Positions 56,525 to 64,000 of a stretch of DNA of 64,000 nt are shown one piece after another. The notes below the pieces were generated by a model, which saw only the letters and a list, made by a program, of their open reading frames with translations, ran no database searches and was not told the origin of the DNA. Position 1 is the first letter of the stretch, and every line of letters begins with the position of its first letter. The stretch is taken from assembly GCF_014154935.1 (NCBI RefSeq), contig NZ_JACEHH010000001.1, positions 248,001 through 312,000 of the forward strand, written 5' to 3'. The position numbers and the translations under genes were made by a program. This stretch comes from Stieleria mannarensis. GTDB lineage: Bacteria > Planctomycetota > Planctomycetia > Pirellulales > Pirellulaceae.

Positions 56525-57664
56525 GTTGCGAGTCGGGCTGATTGGCGCGGGCAATCGAGCCAAATGGCTGACCCGAGCGTTGGGGCGTGAGTCTCATCGA
56601 GCCGATTTGGTCGCCGTCTGCGATTGCCACCTGCCGCAGATCGATGCCCTTGCGGCTGATAACACGAAAAATCCAAGGGCCGGTGATTCCTGGAAACGCT
56701 ATCAGAACTACGAGCAGATGTTCGATTCTGAAGATCTAGACGCAGTCATCATCGCGACACCCGATCACGTCCGCGTGCGTGCGGCAATCATTGCCTGTGC
56801 CAAAGGCCTCGACGTTTACGCGGAAAAGCCGCTCAGTTTCAGCGTTCCGGAAGGCCGCGCGCTGGTCAAAGCCGTGCGAAAGCACAAACGCGTGCTGCAG
56901 GTCGGTACACAGCAACGCAGCACACCGATCAACCAGTACGCCTGCGAGTTTGTGCGCGACGGTGGACTTGGCAAAGTTTCGACGATCCTCGTAAAGAACT
57001 ACTCAGGCTCTCGGCCTGCGACCGGCCTCGACCAGCAGCCCATCCCCGAGGGCATGGATTGGAATCGATTTTGTGACCAGGCACCGCTGCTCGACTATCA
57101 CGAACAGCTTCATCGTCGGTGGCGGAACTTCGATGCCTTTACAGGAGGACCCATTTGCGATCGCGGTTCGCACGCGCTGGACATGGTTCACCTTGCGATG
57201 GGATGGGAGAACGTGGCGCCAACGCGGATCGAACCCACAACCGAAGCGAAAGACTACTGGGATCGCGGTGTGAGACTTCATTACCCGGATGGCACTGTCA
57301 TTCGCCTGGAAAGTACAGGTGGCCGGCCTTTGGCGGCATCTTTGTTGGCCAGCAGGGAAAACTCGAAATCAACCGTGGGCGGTTCGCGTGTAACCCGAAG
57401 GATCTGCTCGCTCCATTCACCGGGTCACAGACGGAATCGCACGTCGCTAACTGGTTGGATTGCATCGAAACCCGTGAACAACCCAATGCACCTGTGGAAG
57501 TCGGCCATCTGATTACCAGCGTCGCACACCTGATCAATATCTGTCGGATCACCGGACGCACGATCAACTGGGACGCCACCAACGAGCAGATCATCGACGA
57601 TGACGCCGCCAATGCGCTGTTGACCAAGGAACGACGTCCCGAATTCTCGCTTCCCACTGTTTAG
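56487..57664 (+). pseudogene. Gfo/Idh/MocA oxidoreductase, 5'-truncated and frameshifted
   Basis: Sensible sequence begins [39 protein letters not shown] is the usual tail of a Tat signal, so the signal itself is missing at the deletion joint with the sulfatase. The NAD fold, the EKPLS motif ([12 protein letters not shown]) and [17 protein letters not shown] follow. At GGTGGCCGGCC (57318-57328) one base appears lost. The correct frame then continues [26 protein letters not shown] to SLPTV and TAG 57664. Two lesions mean it is probably not functional. Confidence 0.82.
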
Positions 57665-57678
57665 CCCCAGGACTTCAA

Positions 57679-58389
57679 ATGCTTTTCGATTCACTCTGTC
57701 GTACTGATCGCGCGACAACGCAACGGTATTCTTCAACCATTGCGCTAGTTGCGGTCTTGATGTGCTGTGGCACCTCCTTCGCTGATGATTGGGTTACCTT
57801 GTTCGATGGTAAAAGCCTCGATGGCTGGAAACCGTCACGCGACAACACGCAGTTCGCGCTCACCGACAGTGTCATTATTGGCACGAGTTCTGGCCAGACT
57901 CAGTTTCTACACACGGTTGAAGAGTACGGTGACTTCGAGCTTGAACTGGAAGTCAAACTTCACGACACCGACTTAAACTCGGGGATTCAAATCCGGACGA
58001 AGCTGACGCGTACCAACGACGCCGGAAAGGTTCGTCCCTCCGTTCACGGACCTCAGGTCGATATCGGGAAGTCTCCTGGGCGCAGCGGACACATCTTTAA
58101 CCAGGGCAATGGTGCTTGGATCACTCCCAAAGAAGACCTGGCCCGGAACGAGCTGATGGTTAATAGGAAATGGAACAAGCTGCGTGTGTTGGCCGCTGGC
58201 CCTCGAATTCAAACCTGGATCAACGGCGAACAAGTTGCGGATGTCACTGACGATGAGGCCTATGCGAAGTATTCTTCGGGCGTGATCGCACTGCAGGTCC
58301 ACGGTGTCAAGAAGTCACCGGAGACAGCACGTCACGTTTCGTTTCGTTCAATTCGCGTACGCAAGGTCGAATCCGCATCTGGAAGGTAA
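57679..58389 (+). CDS. Secreted DUF1080 (3-keto-disaccharide hydrolase-like) protein
   Basis: 236 residues, apparently intact, with signal [17 protein letters not shown]. Family marks: [73 protein letters not shown]1080 has a concanavalin-like jelly roll; some members hydrolyse 3-keto-glycosides. Pairing with Gfo/Idh/MocA oxidoreductases is common and fits an oxidise-then-cleave route. It starts 14 bases after the oxidoreductase stop. Confidence 0.85.
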   Translation: MLFDSLCRTDRATTQRYSSTIALVAVLMCCGTSFADDWVTLFDGKSLDGWKPSRDNTQFALTDSVIIGTSSGQTQFLHTVEEYGDFELELEVKLHDTDLNSGIQIRTKLTRTNDAGKVRPSVHGPQVDIGKSPGRSGHIFNQGNGAWITPKEDLARNELMVNRKWNKLRVLAAGPRIQTWINGEQVADVTDDEAYAKYSSGVIALQVHGVKKSPETARHVSFRSIRVRKVESASGR

Positions 58390-58419
58390 CACCCGATCCT
58401 CCAAATCTTTCACGAAACC

Positions 58420-59156
58420 ATGAACACCACGCTACGTTCGAGTATTCATTGCATATCGACCCGCCGGATTTGCAGAAGCGAGCCGAAAGCAGATTCACCA
58501 ACGACATCGACAAACAGACCCGCGCATTCGGTCACATGATCACCTACATGGATCAGATCGTTGGAGACATCATGGCCAAACTCAAAGAGCACGGCCTCGA
58601 AGATAACACGCTGGTGCTGTTCACCGGAGACAACGGCACGCACAAGAGCATCACCAGCAAGCTGCCCGGCATGAATCTCCAGGGCGGCAAGGGCTCGATG
58701 ACGGAAGCCGGCAGTCGAGTCCCACTGCTGGCGTGGTGGCCTGGTCATATCAAGCCGGCAGTCCGCAGCGAATTCTTCTGCCTTGTCGATGTTCTTCCAA
58801 CGATTCACTCCATCGCCGGCATCGAACTGAACCGCAAGGTAGACGGCATGAATCTGTCTCACCTTTTCGTTGGTGGCGAAGGAACAGATCGCGATCACGT
58901 GCTGATTAATTACGGTCGTGGGTACTTCGTCCGCGAGAAACGCTTCCGGCTGAATCAGGATGGCAAACTGTACGACATCCCGATTACCTCAGACGCCTCT
59001 CGGTACAGCGAAGCCGTCACGACTGATGCCGCACACAACTTTGACCGCGTCCGTCTGCAGAAGATTCTCGATGACTTCATGGCCATCGAACCGCAGTACA
59101 ACAAGGGATCGACGGACAGCAGGAAGAAGAAAGAGCGTGTCAAAAGGCAACAGTAA
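58420..59156 (+). pseudogene. Sulfatase lacking its N-terminal half
   Basis: The readable frame (from about 58432) begins HATFEYSLHIDPPDLQKRAESRF and continues through AFGHMITYMDQIVGDIMAKLKEHGLEDNTLVLFTGDNGTHKS to a Lys-rich end at 59156. This is the second half of an S1 sulfatase, with the FTGDNG metal block but no ADD site and no Cys signature. An ATG at 58420 opens another frame (MNTTLRSSIHC), perhaps the original start joined to the C-terminal half by deletion plus frame change. Confidence 0.78.
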
Positions 59157-59260
59157 TCCGAGTCCAAAAACGACGCCGAACCATGCCAGGTTCCAGCCGC
59201 AGCATTCCTGGCAGATCAATTCGGCTCGCACGAAGGAACAAAGCCACTGAGAAGGTAGAT

Positions 59261-60206
59261 ATGAGTTTGCGTTCTGGACTGAAACATCCATTGAACGTGT
59301 TCGTGCCTTTGTGCGCGATCACGTTTCTGTTTCTGGCATCGTTTGATCGTGTGGCAGGCGCCGCTGAGAAACCCAACATCGTGCTGCGGTTCATCGATGA
59401 CTGGGCGTGGAACGGCACACCGGTTCCTATGAATGACGGCATGGAAAACTCACGTATGCCGGTCGTGCAAATGCCGAATGTTGAGCGGCTGGCTCGTGAG
59501 GGAATGAAGTTCACGGGCGCGTATGCTTCGCCGCAGTGTTCTCCGTCGCGAGTCTGCGTGCAGACCGGACAATCCTCGCCGCGGAACGGCTTTACTGTGT
59601 TCATGAATGACCGGGGACAGGACTACTTCGACGAAAAAGGCTACCCGCACTTCCCGGTGATTCCCTGCGTCTCGGACATGACGATCGACGCGGACGCGGT
59701 GACGATCCCCGAAGCTCTGAAGCCGCTCGGCTATGTCAGCGCCCACATCGGCAAATGGCACATGCGAGGAGAGCCTGGCGACGAAGAATACGTGCTGCAC
59801 GACGGCGACACCAGCAACAAACCCGGCAACACACTGCCTGTGGGCGCGAACCAACGTCTGCCTGACGACCTGACCGATCCCAAGCTGATGTACAACCATG
59901 CCACATTCCGCCGTCGTCTCAGGTCATCGCAAGCTTCTGCATTTCTACGAGCGACCGGACGTCCCCATGCTGTTTGACCTGACTGACGACATGGGTGAAG
60001 TCCACAACATTGCGGCGACGTACCCCGAAGAACACCGCCGACTCTATGACGAGATGATGGAATACTTCGACAAAGTCGGAGCGCGGATCCCGAAACAAAA
60101 TCCGAATTACGACGCGGCCATCTACCGGGACTCGAAGGAGTACGACAAACGCATCCAATGGGGACCATTCGCAGGCAGCAGGCCACTTGAAGAAGACGAA
60201 AAATAG
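59261..60206 (+). pseudogene. Sulfatase with internal deletion and frameshift
   Basis: The front starts at 59261 ([11 protein letters not shown], with AGAAGG upstream). It has a signal, the metal site FIDDWAW, signature [11 protein letters not shown] (Cys93) and [10 protein letters not shown], and is good to [13 protein letters not shown] near 59895. The rest continues in another frame as [51 protein letters not shown], the normal C-terminus, to 60206. Roughly the middle third of the protein, including the DNG block, is missing. Confidence 0.8.
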
Positions 60207-60857
60207 ATGGCTCTGAATCTGACACACCAGAAGTGGAGTTACGCCAGACTGTTCTTTAAGTCTAGCCGCTTCCACGAGCCAATTCTGAGGCCCACATGTC
60301 ATTGCGTTTGAATTCGTCAAGGGCGTGATCCGAGCCCTCGAATGGCGTGCGGGCTGGCCGCGCGATACGCGGCGATTGCGTCAACCGCTGGCTCGAAACG
60401 CGTCGGCTTCAGCGCAGCGGTCGGATTCACCGCTGCACGAATGCAAATCAACTTAGTGGGTCCCGCATGGCCCATTTTGACTCGACAAAGGACCGACTCG
60501 CGTGTTCAGTGACGTCCTCCATCGCAATCGTCCCAACCGGTTTCCCAACTCCGGCGTCGGCCGCCGGAGCAGCGATTCAGATTGTCGAAAGTCGCATCAG
60601 TGGCTCCGACTGAGGGGGATTCGGGCGACGCCGCCGAGCGTTCGGCTTGTCCAACTTCGCTAGGGTTAAAGTTAAAGAAATTCGCATCAATGTCTACGAT
60701 CGAGCCTGGTCGTTTGAACGTCTTCATACCAGCCAGGGATGATCGGGTACATGCGAGCCAGATTTCCGAGTTTGTTTTCGGTCCTCGTGTCGGATCCTCG
60801 CTCACGCTTTGGGTTACGATAAGAACGGTCCTGAGCAACTTCATTTGATGCACGGAA
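60207..60857. other. Long gap without a recognisable gene
   Basis: 651 bases between the broken sulfatase and the beta-helix gene. Short open frames exist on both strands, but none shows a signal, motif or composition like its neighbours. Near 60790-60815 the sequence CCTCGCTCACGCTTTGGGTT resembles a dispersed intergenic sequence rather than a gene. The start of the plus operon's second transcript, if any, would lie here; no promoter could be named. Confidence 0.5.
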
Positions 60858-62956
60858 ATGCGAGAGTTTTTACCCATGATGCGTTCAATCATTAGTTTGA
60901 CGGCCTGTTTTTTGGCGGTAAGCGGGTACGCAGATCAGCTCTGGCTTCAGGGCCAACTGCAGCAGCTTTCCGAGCGACGTGCCAGCGGCGATAACAAGCC
61001 GGTGGTTATCGAAATTCCGGACGGAGTCTACCGACTTCAGAAAGCTCTCACACTGTCGCCGGAATTGGTCGGGGCTGGATTGACGCTTCGCGCCACAAAC
61101 GCTGGCAAAGCGATCATCTCCGGCGGTCGTCTACTGCCGCAAGGTGAGCGTGATGAACGGGGCCTCTGGAGAGTTCCACTCCCCACCGATTCAAACCGTT
61201 TCGGTCGTCCGCGATTTCTGATGATTGACGGGAAACTCTGCTCGGCTGCCCGACATCCCAATTTTGGATACCACCGAATCAAAGAATCACTCCCTGATCG
61301 CCGCAGTGGATTCGTCGCCGCGGCGGGAGATATCCCGGATGGAATCGGCGATGGCTTTGATCTGATTTTGCTGCACGATTGGTCCAGCAGCAGGTTGCCG
61401 GTTCAGTCTTATGACGCCCGCACGCGGACGCTGCGCACTGTGGGACCGATCGGCTGCAAGGCCGATCACTACGCCATCGATCACTTCGAGAAACAACCAC
61501 GCTACTGGCTGGAAGGACATTCGGCATTCGCAGATGTCGAAGGTGAGTGGTACATCGACGCGGATTCGCACGAGTTGGTGATTGTCGGCCGAGAAAACCA
61601 GCAAGAGTCACCGAAGGTTGTTTTGCCCTGGCTAAGCGAGTTGCTGGTTGCCTCCGGCACGGACGGGAATCCGATTCGTAATCTTGCGATCCACGGAATT
61701 GCGTTCACCGAATCACGATTCGAGATGCCGCCGGGAGGTTACGCCGGCGCTCAGGCGAGCATGCATGAGGCACGTGATGAGCGTGGCGTGCGCACTCCTT
61801 CAGGTCGTGACTTCGTCCAGGCCGCGGTCAGGATTGAAATCGCCAGCGGCTGTCGCGTCACCCATTGCAACTTCCGGTCACTCGGTGGCAGCGGGCTCTG
61901 GATCGGCGGCAGGACAAAAAACTGCAAAGTCTTCCGATCACGCTTCTACGAGATCGGCGGCAACGGGTTGAACCTTGGCGAAGACAATTCACGCCGCGTC
62001 GACGACGAAACCTGGTACAAGACAGCACCCGATCAAGTTCCAACCGGCAACAAGGTCGAGCACTGCGAATTCAGCCATTGCGGTCGTATCCTGCCGGGGG
62101 CGGTTGCCATTTGGGGGGCCCTGCACCGCGATCTGGAAATTGCCAACAACCACATTCACGACTGCCCCTACACGGGAATCTCGCTCGGATGGATCTGGAA
62201 CGACAGCGAAAGTCCGGCCGCCGGAAACGTCATCCGCGACAATCGAATCGAGTTCGTGATGCAGGTTCTTAGCGATGGTGGCGGGATCTACACGCTGGGC
62301 CGACAGCCGGACACGCTGATCACTGGGAATCGGATCAGCGATATCCCACTGAACGCCGGACGCGCCGAGTCCAATGGCATGTTTTTGGATCAGGGCACAA
62401 GCGGACTGACCATTTCCGGCAACACAATCCGTCGCGTGGACAAATCCCCCTGCGTTTTCATCAATGCGGCGAGAACATCGTGCGAGAGAATCGCTGGGAG
62501 TTGGCAACCGACGAAACACCGCCGGTGCGTTTCAACAACACACCCGAAGAAAACATCACGGTCGGAGCGAACGAAGTACTCGAGCCCCAGAAAAGTTACT
62601 TCCTGATCGGCAATTCGCTGACTTGAGACACCGTGCCATCGCGTCTGGACGGCAATGTGCATTGGCACGTCGACTGCGGCAAGAACCTCGCCTTCATCCG
62701 CGACAATCATCAATCTCCTTGCGTGGAAACATCCCGATTGTGGCCGACGGCACTGACGACAAATCAGTACGACTACGTTTCCATCCAGCCGCACTACGGG
62801 ACCACGATCGAGCAAGACGTGGAAGTGATTGCACACTGGATGAAGCTCCAACCGAAAGCAACGTTCGTGATCCACACCGGCTGGGCCCGTCATGCGGATT
62901 GGGCCGATGATCATCGGGAGTTCTTGACAGGAGAATCTAAGATGGCGGAGAATTGA
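60858..62956 (+). pseudogene. Secreted parallel beta-helix protein running into an SGNH-like domain, two lesions
   Basis: Signal SIISLTACFLAVSGYA, then a right-handed beta-helix of the pectate-lyase/alginate-lyase type (RNLAIHGIAFTESRF, CRVTHCNFRSLGGSGLWIGG, NKVEHCEFSHCGR, NVIRDNRIEFV, LITGNRISDI). At a run of five C (62446-62450) one base seems lost; the correct frame continues LRFHQCGENIVRENRWELATDE to YFLIGNSLT and TGA at 62624-62626. With TGG in place of TGA it reads on as LTWDTVPSRLDGNVHWHVDCGKNL, later YVSIQPHYGTT and FVIHTGWARHAD, an SGNH-like domain ending at 62956. As it stands the gene is broken twice. Confidence 0.75.
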
Positions 62957-62960
62957 GCGG

Positions 62961-64000
62961 ATGGCAGTACATCCACACAGAATCGTCTATCCAGGTCAAT
63001 GGCCTCAGCCAAATCACAATGCGCCTCGTCGCGCGGCTAGATTCGCGTTCTCGGTTCTATGCTTGATCATTGCGACGCAGCATCTCTCCCACGCAAACGA
63101 TGCCTTTGTTCGACCGCTACCGACTGATTCCCAACCCAAACCGGTTTGGGGACATCGCGACGGACTAAGAATTGGGCTCCACCCCACGCCCGGTCCTGCT
63201 GGCCTGATTCGGGTTTATGCACCCTATCTCGATCAGCAATACCCGCGCGTGGTCAACTTCATCTCGATCGAACCCTCCGTTGAAGGTCTCCGAGGACGCG
63301 GGCAATCGGAGTTGGAAATGAGCCAGTATCGTCCCGGAGAACGCGGGCTCGTGTTTTGGGCGAGTAATCAACGAACCTCAAATCGCCCGCCCGGGACGCT
63401 CGCCTCCGGAATCGTTGATGAAGCGGACGATGTCCTTCGCCTGTTCATTCACACCGAGCCGTTTCGTAACGGTGCCCATCCAATTATTGAATGTTTGTTC
63501 CGCAAAACGAGGCCTTACGAAATCGAGTTTCGTATCCATGTGGCGAACGATAGTGCAGAGATGACATTCTGCACGCTGTCGGCGACCATGGGCAACTTTG
63601 GGCTTTTGCGACGGATTCATTTAAAACAGAATCAAGTGGTCGCAGCAAAAGACCTCTGGGGTGAAGAAGCGTTGGATCGGCTAGGCTTTCTTCCTTGGCG
63701 AAGCTGGCCGGCCGCCGATTTGGCTCGAACCGAGGATGGGCGCTTTTGGGTCCAGTTGTCGACAGATCTACCGAACCCTTCACGCGTCAATTACGATCCA
63801 CATGTCGCTCCAAACTGGCGATATGTCGGCCACAAAGCAACTCATTATTGGCGCGCCGAATCAACGGCGAAGCCACTTGCCGCAGTCAACGGCCGAAAAA
63901 CCTACTGGATGTCGCAGTCGCCTATCCCCGGTGGCATTGCGTTCGAGAATTTTGAGCTTCGCATGCCGTTCAGTCGTGGCCAACGGCTCTGGTTTGGCGT
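62961..64000 (+). CDS. Secreted protein of unknown function (3' end outside window)
   Basis: ATG 62961, four bases after the previous stop; the frame is open to the right edge (346 codons). A hydrophobic signal (AFSVLCLIIATQHLSHA) is preceded by a long basic N-region. The mature part opens PVWGHRDGLRIGLHPTPGPAGLIRVYAPYLDQQYPRVVNFISIEPSVEG and is rich in Arg, Trp and beta-strand patterns. I recognise no catalytic motif. Its place after carbohydrate-degradation genes hints at a related role, but that is only context. Confidence 0.65.
   Translation, partial: MAVHPHRIVYPGQWPQPNHNAPRRAARFAFSVLCLIIATQHLSHANDAFVRPLPTDSQPKPVWGHRDGLRIGLHPTPGPAGLIRVYAPYLDQQYPRVVNFISIEPSVEGLRGRGQSELEMSQYRPGERGLVFWASNQRTSNRPPGTLASGIVDEADDVLRLFIHTEPFRNGAHPIIECLFRKTRPYEIEFRIHVANDSAEMTFCTLSATMGNFGLLRRIHLKQNQVVAAKDLWGEEALDRLGFLPWRSWPAADLARTEDGRFWVQLSTDLPNPSRVNYDPHVAPNWRYVGHKATHYWRAESTAKPLAAVNGRKTYWMSQSPIPGGIAFENFELRMPFSRGQRLWFG

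Noticed and set aside
56451-57512. A 353-codon frame that could be taken as a complete oxidoreductase
   Set aside because: Its first codons are sulfatase DNA in another frame and its last ~60 codons are out of frame with the family sequence, so the apparent gene is an artefact of two lesions.
60506-60892. A 128-codon minus-strand frame in the 651-base gap
   Set aside because: It crosses the start of the beta-helix gene and includes a repeat-like stretch; no signal or domain is visible.

Overview
The window looks like a planctomycete chromosome of the Pirellulaceae type (relatives of Rhodopirellula), judged from content alone. It carries many sulfatases, a Spy-like/agarase-like secreted enzyme, an ECF sigma factor paired with a FecR-LamG protein, a dockerin remnant, DUF1080 and Gfo/Idh/MocA genes, a small protein starting MNPYAPP, and a V-type ATPase operon. 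GC content is high, and few starts have a strong Shine-Dalgarno. Short hairpin repeats sit in most of the gaps in the first 44 kb.

Layout. 1-2.5 kb: arsenic operon on the minus strand (arsR, arsD, arsA; arsA runs off the left edge). 2.6-7.1 kb: a thioredoxin-fold DUF255 protein with a DsbD-like tail, then acetolactate synthase. 7.2-10.7 kb, plus strand: fluoride channel crcB overlapping a large secreted Asp-box/CBM9-like protein. 10.7-16.5 kb: a decayed SGNH hydrolase, an OprB-type porin, a QEGLA/MATCAP-like metallopeptidase homologue and a cyclic-nucleotide-domain patatin. 16.6-21.3 kb: glycogen phosphorylase and debranching enzyme. 21.4-23.8 kb: a membrane Ser/Thr kinase whose outer domain is a UrtA-like urea/amide-binding protein. 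23.8-34 kb: a minus-strand run of V-ATPase genes (B, D, I, K, E, DUF2764, A) followed by an MscS channel and a LOG-family protein. 34-41.5 kb: RND efflux pair, an Arg/Pro-rich repeat protein, an NTF2-like secreted protein and an ABM monooxygenase. 41.7-43.7 kb: a sigma-54 activator. 43.9-45.3 kb: two tiny membrane proteins and a dockerin remnant.

45.5-55.9 kb is the most coherent unit: ECF sigma, FecR-LamG, three sulfatases, two agarase-like secreted glycosidase homologues and a fourth sulfatase. All lie on the plus strand and every junction overlaps by 1-4 bases (ATGA, TGATG, TAGTG). The likely logic is that a membrane FecR-LamG protein senses a glycan or its fragments outside the cytoplasm and controls the sigma factor, which drives the operon for desulfating and cutting a sulfated polysaccharide. 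From 55.9 to 63.0 kb the same kind of genes continue but are mostly broken: a sulfatase front end fused to an oxidoreductase, a sulfatase lacking its front, a sulfatase lacking its middle, and a beta-helix/SGNH gene with a frameshift and a stop codon. Only the DUF1080 gene looks whole. The right edge cuts a secreted protein of unknown function.

Most likely to be new: the kinase/UrtA-like receptor, the fully overlapping sigma/FecR-LamG/sulfatase operon, the rotated V-ATPase operon, and the related hairpin repeat families. All functions are read from sequence patterns; no database search was run.
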